64,000 nucleotides of DNA from Sva-07 sp963717385 (GTDB taxonomy: Bacteria > Actinomycetota > Acidimicrobiia > Acidimicrobiales > Ilumatobacteraceae): positions 480,815-544,814 of the forward strand of contig CAVQWE010000006.1 in the NCBI GenBank assembly GCA_963717385.1, in the 5' to 3' direction. Below are positions 22,381 through 31,410 of the stretch, piece after piece (positions within the stretch are counted from its first letter, which is position 1; the number at the start of each line of letters is the position of its first letter). The notes under the pieces were generated by a model. The model saw nothing but the letters and a program-made list of their open reading frames with translations, did not search any database and was not told the DNA's origin. The position numbers were made by a program, and so were the translations under genes.

Positions 22381-22400
22381 CACTTTGACATGCTGACTCG

Positions 22401-23518
22401 GTGATCCCGGTCGAGGAGTTCCAACGGAGGCGCGAAGCGTGGCTGACGACGAACCGACAGCACGCACCGCGTGACTATGGGGCGATCTGTCCGCCGGATC
22501 TCGTCGACGCGGGACTCGAGTGGCAGCGTCGGTTGACCGACGCTGGGTGGGCTGGCATCCACTGGCCGACCGAATACGGCGGACGCGGCCTGAGCGCCGA
22601 ACACAACGGTGCTGGTTGCTGGAGTGCGCCCGCGCTGGTGTGCCGTCGGTGTTCAACATGGTCGGCTTCGTCCTGACCGGTGGAGCGATCATGCGCTACG
22701 GCACACCCGAACAGCAATCGGCGCACCTGCGCTCGACGTTGGCCACCGAGCACGTCTGGTGCCAACTGTTCTCCGAACCCGGTGCCGGCAGCGATCTCGG
22801 ATCGCTGTCGACCCGGGCCGAACTCGACGGCGAGCGCTACATCGTCAACGGCCAGAAGGTGTGGTGTTCGGGCGGGCGTTACAGCAACTGGGGAATCCTG
22901 ATGGCTCGCACCCGGCCGTTGGAGGAAGCACCCAAGCACGACGGCATCTCGTTCTTCCTGTGCCCGATGGACCTTCCCGGCATCGAGGTGCGCCCGCTCG
23001 TGCAGATGACCGGCGAAGCCGAGTTCGACGAGGTGTTCTTCACCGACGTCGAGTTGCCTGCCGACTGCCTGCTCGGACCGTTGCACGGCGGCTGGGGTGT
23101 CGGGATGGCGGTGCTCACCAGTGAGCGGGGCCACATCGGCACGTCGGTGATCGGTCTCGAACGGCGCCTCGATCAGATGGCGCATCTTGCTGACGACCGC
23201 GACCTGACGGCTGTCGAACGTCAGTCACTCGGCGCGCTCCTCGCCAGTGGAAGCGCCATGAAGGCGATGGCCCAGCGTCAGGGTCCGGTCGCATCGACGG
23301 CTGCATCGCTGATGAAGCTCGGGATCACCGAGATGATGTTCGACGTGGCGATGTTGCGCGGCGACCTCGACGGCGCAGAGGCGATGCTCGATGGACCGAG
23401 CGCCACCGGGATGCTCGCTGCGCCGGGCGGGCGGATCGCCGGCGGGTCCAGCCAGGTGCAACGCAACATCATCGGCGAACGGCTCCTCGGCCTCCCCCGC
23501 GAACCCAAGCCCACCTGA
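22401..23518 (+). CDS. Acyl-CoA dehydrogenase (one frameshift)
   Basis: The ~372-residue ACAD opens with EEFQRRREAWL, AGIHWPTEYGGRGLS, then (after a frameshift near 22608) ARAGVPSVFNMVGFVLTGG, WCQLFSEPGAGSDLGSLST (flavin/substrate motif), VNGQKVWCSGG and the C-terminal GSSQVQRNIIGERLLGLPRE. The last form is characteristic of steroid/cholesterol-type and long-chain FadE proteins, and it keeps the RNIIGER arginine that binds FAD in the partner subunit. It should introduce the alpha,beta double bond in acyl-CoA. The GTG at 22401 has CATGCT 6 nt upstream. Confidence 0.85.
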
Positions 23519-23558
23519 CGATTCGCACCCGACGCTCAGCCGTCGCCATGATGGCGGG

Positions 23559-24401
23559 GTGCGCGTCGCCTCATCCGATCACGTCAGTGTTGCGGTTCAC
23601 GAGCTCGGCGGAATCGGCCGACCGATGCTGTTGTCACATGCCACCGGCTTTCACGGCTACTGCTACCTCCCGATCGCCGATGAGCTGAGCAACGAGTACA
23701 CGTCGTACGCGCTCGACTATCGGGGCCATGGCGACACTGCTCGACCCGACGACTGGGATGTCGAGTGGGCCCGCTACGGAGACGACGCGCTGGCTGCTGC
23801 TCGAGCCGTCGCCCCCGATGGCGGCCTGATCGGTTTCGGCCACTCGATGGGTGGCGCCGGGCTGCTGATGGCTGCGCACCGCGACCCGGAGCTGTTCGAT
23901 GTGATCGTGGCCTTCGAGCCGATCGTGTTCCCTCCTCGCGAGATCGACCCTCACGATGGCACCGAGAACAACGGCACGGTCCTGTCGAGGGGCGCCCGCA
24001 AGCGACGCTCGACGTTCCCCACGTTCGCCGACGCGATCGCGAACTACTCGTCGAAGCCTCCGATGATGGCGTTCGACCCCGACGTGCTGCGCCTCTACGT
24101 CGCTCACGGTTTCCGGCCGGCGCCCGACGGTGTCCGCCTGAAGTGCGACCCCGAGCACGAGGCCCGAACCTTCGACACCGGCGGAGCGCACACCACGTGG
24201 GCCGACCTCGGCGACATCGGGACCAGGGTGGTCGTCGTCGCCGGACGTGTCGACGAGTTCGGGCCGGCTGCAATCGCCCGCGAGATCGCCGAGGCCCTAC
24301 CGAACGCCACGTACATCGAGAACGACGAATGGAACCACTTCACCCCATTCATCGACCCCGGCGCGATGGCCGAGGTGATTCGTGCCGCCGCCGTCGCGTG
24401 A
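23559..24401 (+). CDS. Alpha/beta hydrolase
   Basis: The 280-residue hydrolase shows the oxyanion segment LSHATGFHGYCY, LDYRGHGDT, nucleophile elbow GFGHSMGGAGL, a late acid in VVVAGRVDEFG and the His in NDEWNHFTPF. Substrate is unknown; C-C hydrolases, esterases and epoxide hydrolases share this pattern. The GTG at 23559 follows CATGAT by 6 nt. It stands alone, 40 bases after the ACAD gene. Confidence 0.82.
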   Translation: MRVASSDHVSVAVHELGGIGRPMLLSHATGFHGYCYLPIADELSNEYTSYALDYRGHGDTARPDDWDVEWARYGDDALAAARAVAPDGGLIGFGHSMGGAGLLMAAHRDPELFDVIVAFEPIVFPPREIDPHDGTENNGTVLSRGARKRRSTFPTFADAIANYSSKPPMMAFDPDVLRLYVAHGFRPAPDGVRLKCDPEHEARTFDTGGAHTTWADLGDIGTRVVVVAGRVDEFGPAAIAREIAEALPNATYIENDEWNHFTPFIDPGAMAEVIRAAAVA

Positions 24402-24523
24402 CCGACCCTCCACACCACCGAAATGTCCCCCGATCTTGACGGTGAGCGCAACAATCGCGGGATTTTCCGGGATCGGAGTGGGTTGCGGCAACCCTGCGAG
24501 ACCCCCCACGTACGATGGGCGAC

Positions 24524-25384
24524 ATGACTGACACGGCTGCCCCGGCACCCACATATCCGGTGCCCACGTCGCTGTCGCCGTCGCGGGTGTCGTCGTTCAC
24601 GTCGTGTCCGATGCAGTTCCGGTTCTCCAGTATCCAGAAGCTGCCGGAGCCTCCCGGCGTCGCCACCACCAAGGGCAGCATCGTGCACCGGGCGCTCGAG
24701 TTGCTGTTCGTCCGACATGCCCCCGACCGCACGCGCGAAGCACTCGTCACCGACATGGACGCTGCGCTCGCTGAGTATCGAACCGACCCCGACTATGTCG
24801 GCTTGCAGCTCGAGGGCGCCGCCGTCGACAAATTCGATCGCGACTGCCATGCGCTGATCGACAAGTACTTCGCGATGGAAGACCCCACCGTGGTGCGCGA
24901 GATCGGGCTCGAGCTGTGGGTGGAGGCACCGGTTGGCGACCTCACCCTTCGCGGCATCATCGATCGGCTCGAACTCGACGCCGACGGCGAGTTGGTGGTC
25001 ACCGACTACAAGACCGGGCGCGCACCGTCGGGCAACTTCGAGCAGAAGAGCCTGGCAGGCGTTCACTTCTACTCGTTCCTCTGCGAAGCACTGTTCGGCA
25101 AACGACCCGCCAAGATCCGGTTGATGTACCTCGCGTCTGGCGAGACGATCGAAACCGTTCCGTCCGCGCAGTCGGTGAAGTTCATCACCACGCGCACCAC
25201 AGCGGTGTGGTCGGCAGTCGAGCGTGCGTGCACCACCGGCGACTTCCGCCCCCGCAAGAGCAAGCTGTGCGACTGGTGCTCGTTCCAACAGTGGTGCCCC
25301 GAATTCGGTGGCGACCCGTCGCTGGCCGCCACCGAGGCGGTCGCGGCGTACGATGAGCTGCTCGGCGCTCCGGGTACGACATGA
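24524..25384 (+). CDS. RecB-like PD-(D/E)XK nuclease with Fe-S-type cysteine cluster
   Basis: The 286-residue protein of the Cas4/AddB/RecB nuclease superfamily begins SLSPSRVSSFTSCPMQFRF (first cysteine), continues with the GSIVHRALE His-containing motif, RGIIDRLEL (active-site Asp), VVTDYKTG (the DxK catalytic strand) and ends with a triple-cysteine tail CDWCSFQQWCP. One N-terminal plus three C-terminal cysteines is the Fe-S arrangement of Cas4 and AddB. There is no helicase or cas gene nearby, so a DNA-repair role is more likely than CRISPR adaptation. The ATG at 24524 is preferred because TACGAT (24511-24516) lies 7 nt upstream and the alternative ATG at 24515 falls inside that hexamer. 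Its stop overlaps the PAP2 start as ATGA. Confidence 0.85.
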   Translation: MTDTAAPAPTYPVPTSLSPSRVSSFTSCPMQFRFSSIQKLPEPPGVATTKGSIVHRALELLFVRHAPDRTREALVTDMDAALAEYRTDPDYVGLQLEGAAVDKFDRDCHALIDKYFAMEDPTVVREIGLELWVEAPVGDLTLRGIIDRLELDADGELVVTDYKTGRAPSGNFEQKSLAGVHFYSFLCEALFGKRPAKIRLMYLASGETIETVPSAQSVKFITTRTTAVWSAVERACTTGDFRPRKSKLCDWCSFQQWCPEFGGDPSLAATEAVAAYDELLGAPGTT

Positions 25385-25956
25385 CCGCCTCCGACGAGGT
25401 GGTCATCGTTCCCGGCCAGAGCCAATTCGGGCCCCGGGTCGATGCGTTCGACGAACGTGTCGACGAACTCCTCGAACAACTCCGCGGCAACCCGATCGCC
25501 GATCGAGTGTTCGCGACCGCGAGCCATCTCGGCGACTTCTCGCTGATCTGGCACGGCATCGGGATCGCACGAGGCGTTGCCAAGGGGCGCCCCGACCAGG
25601 TGATCGCGCTGGCGCTGATGCTCGGCGCCGAGAGCCTGATCGTCAACCAGGGGGTCAAACGGCTGTTCCGTCGCGAACGCCCCACCCAGACCGGCGACGA
25701 CCGACTCAAGGTCCGGCGCCCGAAGACGTCATCGTTCCCGTCGGGTCATGCGAGCTCGGCGGCGTTCGCCGCCATGGTGCTGTCGGGATGGGACGGCCCG
25801 AAGGTCGGCATGCTCTGGTGGAAGGTCGCCGCGATCGTCGGGATCAGCCGGGCATACGTCCGCATCCATCACGGCTCCGACGTCGTCGCAGGTGCCGTTG
25901 TCGGCACGACGCTCGGTCTGGTGGGCCGCCGAATCGCGCGACGCCTCGCTCCATGA
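25381..25956 (+). CDS. PAP2 superfamily membrane phosphatase
   Basis: The 191-residue protein has the three PAP2 acid-phosphatase motifs in order: KRLFRRERP, PSGHASS and SRAYVRIHHGSDVVAG (catalytic His, Arg and Asp). Hydrophobic stretches between them suggest membrane attachment. Members dephosphorylate lipid phosphates such as undecaprenyl pyrophosphate or phosphatidic acid. It overlaps the nuclease gene by four bases (ATGA), so expression is coupled though no functional link is obvious. Confidence 0.87.
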   Translation: MTASDEVVIVPGQSQFGPRVDAFDERVDELLEQLRGNPIADRVFATASHLGDFSLIWHGIGIARGVAKGRPDQVIALALMLGAESLIVNQGVKRLFRRERPTQTGDDRLKVRRPKTSSFPSGHASSAAFAAMVLSGWDGPKVGMLWWKVAAIVGISRAYVRIHHGSDVVAGAVVGTTLGLVGRRIARRLAP

Positions 25957-25998
25957 GTTCGGACGGGCGCGTTGGTGCCGACGCACCACCCCCGGCGC

Positions 25999-26202
25999 TC
26001 AGACGGCTTCGGTGGTGACGATTTCTTCGACGAGTGTCGCCGGCTCGGTCGTGAGCAACGTGCGCACGTCGAGCAACAGATCGGCAACCTCACCCGTCGA
26101 CACGAGTTCACGCTGCATCATCCGGGCAAGGGCGCCGTCGATGACGCCCAGGGCTTCGGTGATCACGGCCTCGTTGTTGGTGTCGATGCGCTCATCAGTC
26201 AT
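25999..26202 (-). CDS. Small hypothetical protein (67 aa)
   Basis: The short acidic helical protein (MTDERIDTNNEAVITEALGV, then MMQRELVSTGEVADLLLDVR) has no recognised domain. It is bounded by a convergent PAP2 gene and a divergent SDR gene. Codon use looks coding. I do not recognise the family. Confidence 0.55.
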   Translation of the reverse strand: MTDERIDTNNEAVITEALGVIDGALARMMQRELVSTGEVADLLLDVRTLLTTEPATLVEEIVTTEAV

Positions 26203-26360
26203 TGGTTGACACGGTACCCCTGTCCGAGCCGTCACGCGCGCACCTGCGCGAGGTGTCACAGGATGTTCTCGAAGTCGTGACAGTCCGCAGAGGTCCTCCT
26301 CTCGAACACCAACCGGACACGTCCCGATTCGCCCCGGCACAGCTGCCTACGATGCTGGGC

Positions 26361-27143
26361 ATGGATGTTTCGGGTCGCAACGTCGTGGTCACAGGTGCCG
26401 GTCGGGGGATCGGCGAAGCGCTCGCACGCGAGTTTCACGCTCGCGGCGCGAACGTGGTCGTTGCCGACCTCCACGGCGCCGACGACGTAGCTGCCACGCT
26501 GGAACGGGCGACGGCGATCACTGCCGATGTCAGCACCGAAGCCGGCAACGAGGCCCTCGTCGAGGCGGCCCGAACAGCACTGGGTTCGATCGACCTGTTC
26601 TTCTGCAATGCCGGGGTTGGTACTGGCCGCGGCGTCGTCGAGACACCCGAGGACGACTGGGAGTTGGCGTTCGCCGTCAACGTGCATGCTCACCGCTGGG
26701 CAGCGAAGTACCTGCTTCCGGAGTGGCTCGAGCGTGGCGAAGGCTACTTCTGCTCGACCGCCTCGGCGGCTGGCCTCCTGATGCAGATCGGGTCCGGTCC
26801 GTACACGCTCACCAAGCGGGCCGCGGTGGCCTTCGCCGAATACATGGCGGTCACCTACGGCGACGCCGGGGTGAAGGTGACGTGTCTGTGCCCGCAAGGC
26901 GTCAACACCGCAATGCTGCACGCCGGCGACGACGAGGTGAGCGGCAGCAACGTCGTGAAGGCCGCCGGTGTCGTGCTGGAGCCAGCCGATGTCGCACGCG
27001 AAGTCGTCGATGCGGTCGAGGCCGAGCGATTCTTCGTGCTCCCCCACCCCGAAGTCGCCGACTACATGGCGCTCAAGGCGAGCGACCCCGAACGCTGGCT
27101 CGGCGGGATGCGCAAACTGCAACGTCGCACCATCGGCGCCTGA
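26361..27143 (+). CDS. SDR family oxidoreductase
   Basis: The 260-residue classical SDR has VVVTGAGRGIGEALARE (NAD(P) loop), FFCNAGVGTG (NAG motif) and a STASAAGLL...YTLTKRA catalytic Ser/Tyr/Lys set, with Tyr-x-x-x-Lys reading YTLTK. The VVVADLHGADD segment, with an acidic residue after beta2, suggests NAD preference. Start chosen at 26361 because TACGAT (26348-26353) lies 7 nt upstream; an in-frame ATG at 26352 lies partly within that hexamer. Substrate unknown. Confidence 0.85.
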   Translation: MDVSGRNVVVTGAGRGIGEALAREFHARGANVVVADLHGADDVAATLERATAITADVSTEAGNEALVEAARTALGSIDLFFCNAGVGTGRGVVETPEDDWELAFAVNVHAHRWAAKYLLPEWLERGEGYFCSTASAAGLLMQIGSGPYTLTKRAAVAFAEYMAVTYGDAGVKVTCLCPQGVNTAMLHAGDDEVSGSNVVKAAGVVLEPADVAREVVDAVEAERFFVLPHPEVADYMALKASDPERWLGGMRKLQRRTIGA

Positions 27144-27163
27144 CCCCATCGCCACCCGCCGTC

Positions 27164-27448
27164 ATGCACCGATCGCCTGCCTCGCTCGCCCGGCTCGGGC
27201 TGCGAATGGGCGAGCCGATCCGGTTCCGCCGCACCGACAAGGGTCGGTGGGTCGTCGGCCGGGTGGTCGGCATCGAGTACGACGGCAGCATCGCCATTCG
27301 CGACCCCGACGGTTCGGCCCGATCGTTGCGAGCCGAGCGGGTGGAGATCCGCCGGCCCGGGTCACGCGGTCGGCTGCGGTGGTTCGTGGTCAGCGAGGTT
27401 GCGGTCACCTGGGAGCAACTGGAGATGTTCGAACCAGGTGATGCCTGA
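27164..27448 (+). CDS. Hypothetical basic protein (94 aa)
   Basis: The small Arg-rich protein has a predicted beta-barrel-like centre (EPIRFRRTDKGRWVVGRVVG, SIAIRDPDGSARSLRAERVE), resembling a KOW/SH3-like fold. It starts 20 bases after the SDR stop and probably shares its transcript. No function is assignable. Confidence 0.6.
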   Translation: MHRSPASLARLGLRMGEPIRFRRTDKGRWVVGRVVGIEYDGSIAIRDPDGSARSLRAERVEIRRPGSRGRLRWFVVSEVAVTWEQLEMFEPGDA

Positions 27449-27534
27449 CGGCGTCGATCAGACGATCCGGTCCAGTTGTGCAGCCGCTGGTCGGGCGACG
27501 GCTGCATCGTGGCGATTCGTCTACGTTGCTCGGG

Positions 27535-27885
27535 ATGGACCTCGATGCGATCCGGAAACTGGCACTGGCGCTCCCCGAGGCGCACGAGGCCCCGCATTTC
27601 GATCTCACGTCGTTTCGCGTCGGTTCGAAAATCTTCGCCACTGCACCACCCGACGGCGATGTCGTGCGGATTTTCGTCGATGAGTCCGAGGCGCGGGCGT
27701 GCGTGGCTGAAGGCCTTGTGGGCACCCAATTGCTGCTCTGGGGCGAGAAGATTTCCGGTGTCGAGGTCGTGCTGTCGACGGCCGATTCGGGACGTGTCGC
27801 CGAATTGCTCGAGGAGTCGTGGCGCCGACGAGCTCCGAAGCGCCTCGTTGCTGCGTTCGATGCCGGACGTGCTGGGCACGATTGA
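27535..27885 (+). CDS. MmcQ/YjbR (DUF419) family protein
   Basis: The 116-residue protein matches the CyaY-like fold of the MmcQ/YjbR family: an N-terminal helix with LALALPEAHEAPHFDLTSFR, then FRVGSKIFATAPPDG and a C-terminal helix-strand pair. Members are small DNA-binding-like proteins of unclear role. The ATG at 27535 has TACGTT 7 nt upstream. The 153 bases after it (27886-28038), before a convergent gene, hold nothing recognisable. Confidence 0.72.
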   Translation: MDLDAIRKLALALPEAHEAPHFDLTSFRVGSKIFATAPPDGDVVRIFVDESEARACVAEGLVGTQLLLWGEKISGVEVVLSTADSGRVAELLEESWRRRAPKRLVAAFDAGRAGHD

Positions 27886-28038
27886 GCCATGCGCTCGCCG
27901 TCGAGGCCGGCTGCTTCGAAATACGTGGTAGCCGACGCCGGCTGCTGGGGCGGTGTAGAGATCCGTTTCGGACGGCAAACGATTCGACGCTCACAACCAG
28001 TGAGAGCCTCGCCGCACCACCAACCGTGACAGCGCGGG

Positions 28039-28901
28039 TCAGTTCCAGCAGACTTCGCCGCCGCGCTCGCTCGACATCGCGTTGTAGCCACCGTCGCCCG
28101 AGAGGTCGTTCACGGCGACGTGCGGGGTCGGCACGACGAAGTCGCCCGTCGACGAGTTCGGCGTCATCGTGCCGCCTTCGGCGATCGTCGTGATCGCCTG
28201 CACAGCGAGTTGGGCAAGGGCGTCGGCCGACCGGAGCGCCGTGGCGGTGATCCGGCCGTCGGCGACCAGGCGTACGCCATCGCAGCTTCCGCCGACCGTC
28301 GCGATGACGACGTCGCCAGTCCTGCCTGCTGCAGCGATCGCGTCGGCCGCACCCTCGGCAGCTGCTTCGTTGAACGCGTACACCACGTTGATGTCGCTGT
28401 TTGCTGCGAGGCACGCCTCCATCGCCGTGCGGCCACCATCGGTGGTGCCCGCCGTGGGGAACGAACCGGCCTGACTGCGAGCGCGTCGGCTTCGGTTCGC
28501 ACAGTCTGGACGACTGCTGACGTGAACGGGTCAGCGCTGTCCGACACGATCAGCGAGATGCTGCCCGCATCGGCCACGGCGGGTTCCGGTGCCAGGGTCA
28601 CCGCCGGTTCGTCGGCAGGGACCCCGCTCTCGCCGTTGGTGGCGACGATGAGTCCTCCGACGAGCGCGACAGCGGCGATGCAGGCGGCGACCAGCATCCA
28701 CGTTCGCGAGCGGGTGGGCGGTTCGTTGCGGGCGGGGGTGAGCATCATGACCTCCATGGTCGAGTCGTTCGTCTGATCGGTGTCGGGTTGGTCCTTGACG
28801 AGACTGAGCGTCGGGGTGCGCGGTGTCGTGTCGACGGGTCCTTGCATGCGGTCGACCATCGTGAAGTAGTCGCGGAGTTGGTCTTCGATCGGCGCGTTCA
28901 T
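28039..28901 (-). CDS. Membrane anti-sigma-like protein with C-terminal half of a sugar-binding (periplasmic-binding) domain; frameshift/internal gap
   Basis: The start overlaps the sigma-factor stop as ATGA (28898-28901), the usual sigma/anti-sigma coupling. Layout: a ~65-residue cytoplasmic segment (MNAPIEDQLRDYFTMVDRMQ), one transmembrane helix (WMLVAACIAAVALVGGLIVA), then an outer region beginning SISLIVSDSADPFTSAVVQ like the first strand of a periplasmic-binding protein. After a frame change near 28465 comes the binding protein's second lobe (NSDINVVYAFNEAAAEGAAD, VIATVGGSCDGVRL, DALAQLAVQAITTI). About 130 residues of the first lobe that a full domain would have are absent at the break. 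No zinc-binding HxxxCxxC anti-sigma motif is seen. Function as a sugar-responsive anti-sigma factor is inferred. Confidence 0.6.
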
Positions 28902-29362
28902 TGCGTCACCCCCAGTGCGTTGCGGAGTTTGGTGAGGCCACGCTCGGCGTGGTTCTGCACCGTGGTCTTCTTCGTGCCGAGGAGTTCGGCCACTTCGCTC
29001 ATCGTCCAGCCGTAGCCGTGGAGCAGCGTGACGGTGATCCGCTGCTGCTCCGGAAGGTTGGCAACCGCGGCCGGGAGGCCGGGCTCGATGTTGGGCAGCA
29101 ATTGTTCTGGCACTGCGACGAACATCGGCTGGCGGCGGGTCTTCATCCGCCGCGCCTTGTTCCGCCCGATGCCGTAGACGTAGCCGATCGGGTTGTCCAT
29201 GACGGACACCCGCGGCCACTGTTCCCACGCCATCGCCAGTGCGTCGGCGGCTGCGTCCTTGCCCACCTGCACGCCGAAGGCGGCCGTCAGCGATTGCCGA
29301 ATCTTCGGCTCCGCTTCTGTCGCCCACTCCGTGAAGGAGTTGGTGGTGATTGCGTGTTGCAC
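28898..29362 (-). CDS. ECF-type RNA polymerase sigma factor
   Basis: The 154-residue protein has a sigma region 2 (DAAADALAMAWEQWPRVSVM, NPIGYVYGIGRNKARR) and a region 4 helix-turn-helix (LPEQQRITVTLLHGYGWTMS, EVAELLGTKKTTVQNHAERG), matching SigE/ECF family size and order. The start is taken as GTG at 29362 (VQHAITTN); no -10 box of the leaderless type is visible, consistent with control by a non-housekeeping sigma, perhaps itself. Downstream it is coupled to the membrane protein with a sugar-binding-like domain. Confidence 0.88.
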   Translation of the reverse strand: MQHAITTNSFTEWATEAEPKIRQSLTAAFGVQVGKDAAADALAMAWEQWPRVSVMDNPIGYVYGIGRNKARRMKTRRQPMFVAVPEQLLPNIEPGLPAAVANLPEQQRITVTLLHGYGWTMSEVAELLGTKKTTVQNHAERGLTKLRNALGVTQ

Positions 29363-29558
29363 TCCGGTCCCCTGTTCGGTCTCACCAGATGAGTGCAGCG
29401 AACGCCACCGTCGTACCACCACGAATCACGATTCTTCCCGAACTCGTCCCCATCGGACATCAGCTGCTCGCCCCACAGCGTCGATCACCTCTCTGCCGAA
29501 CTGGGGTTCTGACGAAAGTCCTGGTCGATGGCTGCGAGGAGGCCATATCGTTCGCCAG

Positions 29559-31281
29559 GTGCCGAATCCAAAGAAGGTCATCGTCGTCGGTGGTGTCGCC
29601 GGTGGGGCCAGCGTGGCCGCCCGCGCCCGTCGTCTGTCGGAAGACGCACACATCATCGTGATCGAGCGAGGCAGCTTCGTCTCGTACGCGAACTGTGGGC
29701 TTCCGTTCCACATCAGTGGCGAGATCGAGGACCGTGAGAGCCTGCTGTCCAGACGCCGCGAGGGCTTGAGGAACCGGTTCGATCTCGACGTTCGCACCCG
29801 TAGCGAGGCGATCAGAATCGACCCCGCCAACCAGACAACGTCGAGATCCGCGATCTCGACACGAACGAGGTCTACTCCGAGCGATACGACGACCTCGTCC
29901 TGGCTCCGGGAGCTGCCCCGCTCAGCCCGCCGATTCCCGGCATCGATCGCGCCGGCCACTTCGCCCTTCGTTCCATTCCCGACATGGACGCCGTGATCGA
30001 GTGGAACAACCCGGTGCAGCCACGCCATGCCACGGTGGTCGGTGCCGGCTACATCGGCCTCGAGATGGTCGAGCAACTCACGCACCTCGGCATGTCGGTC
30101 ACACTGCTCGAAGCGGCCCCGCAGATTCTCGGGGCGGTCGACGAGGACATGGCGTTCTGGCCGCATCGGCACCTGGAGGATCGCCAGATCGATGTTCGTG
30201 TCGGCGCCATGGTGGTCGGATTCGAAGAGCCGACCGAGGCCGAAGATGCTCGTGCGTCGACGGTCGTGCTCGGCGACGGCGCGCGAGTACCGACCGACCT
30301 CGTGATCCTCAGTCTCGGCGTGAAGCCCGACGTCGAATTGGCGCGAGCCGCTGGTCTCGATGTCGGCGAGTTGGGCGGTATCCGGGTCAATCAGCACATG
30401 CGAACCAGCGACGCGCACATCTGGGCCGTCGGCGACGCCATCGAGGTCCGCAACCCCGTCACCCAGGACTGGACGTTGCTTCCGCTTGCCGGGCCGGCCA
30501 ACCGCCAGGGACGAGTGGCCGCCGACAACGTGATGGGTCGACCCGTCGCGGTATCGCGGCACGTGGGGCACCTCGGTGGTCAGGGTCTTCGACCTCACGA
30601 TCGCCGCGACCGGGCTCAACGAACGACAGCTCCGACGGGCCGGGATCGCCTTCGAGTCGGTGCACGTGCACCCGCTGTCCCACGTCGGCTACTACCCCGG
30701 CGCCGAGCTGTTGGACATGAAGATGGTCTTCTCGGCCGAGGACGGCACCATCTACGGCGCCCAGGTGGTCGGTGACGAATCGGCGGCGCGTCGTATCGAC
30801 GTCCTCGCCACCGCCATCCAGGGAGGCCTGTCGGTCGACGATGTCGCCCAGGTCGAACTCTGTTACGCACCGGCATACGGGGCCCCGAAGGACGCCGCCA
30901 ATCTCTTGGCCATGGCGGCTCGAAACGTCGTCAACGACGATGTCGAGCATCGCCCACTGGCACGAAGTGGACGATCTCGGCGACGACGAGGTCCTTCTCG
31001 ACGTCCGCAGCGCCGACGAGCGCAACGACAGCATGATTCCCGGCTCGATCCACATCCCCCTCGACTCGCTCCGAGACCGGGTCGACGAACTCGACAAGTC
31101 GAAGCGATTGATCGTCCACTGCTTCTCTGGGCAACGCTCGTACTTCGCCTGCCGAATGCTGCGGCTGCGCGGGTTCGATGTGCGCAATCTCACCGGCGGG
31201 ATCAGGAGTTGGCAGGCAGCGCACCCCGACCGTGACCGTCGCAAGCCGGCGACCGAGCACATCAGCGCGCTCGCCAAGTAG
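29559..31281 (+). CDS. CoA-disulfide reductase-type flavoprotein fused to rhodanese (three frameshifts)
   Basis: The FAD/NAD(P) disulfide reductase begins KVIVVGGVAGGASVAARARR and has the single redox Cys in SYANCGLPFHISG, the CoADR/Npsr hallmark. A second Rossmann motif (VVGAGYIGLEMVEQL), HIWAVGDAIEV and the dimerisation domain (DLTIAATGLNE, YAPAYGAPKDAANLLAMAA) follow. A C-terminal rhodanese domain ends it, with DEVLLDVRSADERN and catalytic-loop Cys in IVHCFSGQRSY. Such fusions reduce CoA persulfides and polysulfides. Sense moves between frames near 29835, 30560 and 30950. GTG at 29559 has TATCGT 7 nt upstream. It is divergent from the sigma gene. About 573 residues, the normal fusion length. 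Confidence 0.88.
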
Positions 31282-31374
31282 CGCTGCGTCGGCCGACCCC
31301 CTCCGTGCGATCCGTGACGTGTTCGTCGAGATCTGCAGCAGGGCCCGACATCGCGGCACTCGCCTTCGCCGGCC

Positions 31375-31410
31375 AACTGTGACACACCCCTTGGTCATGA
31401 TGGAACCATG
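31375..31410 (+). promoter_or_regulatory. Upstream element shared with the gene at 63599
   Basis: The stretch from AACTGTGACACACCCC to the ATG, containing CATGAT 6 nt before the start codon, is nearly the same as 63565-63601. The two differ by two small indels and a few substitutions. It probably holds the promoter of the DUF222/HNH gene. Confidence 0.6.

Noticed and set aside
24524..25384. The Cas4-like nuclease as part of a CRISPR-Cas system.
   Set aside because: No repeat array and no cas1, cas2 or effector gene nearby; the same Cys pattern occurs in AddB/RecB-like repair nucleases.
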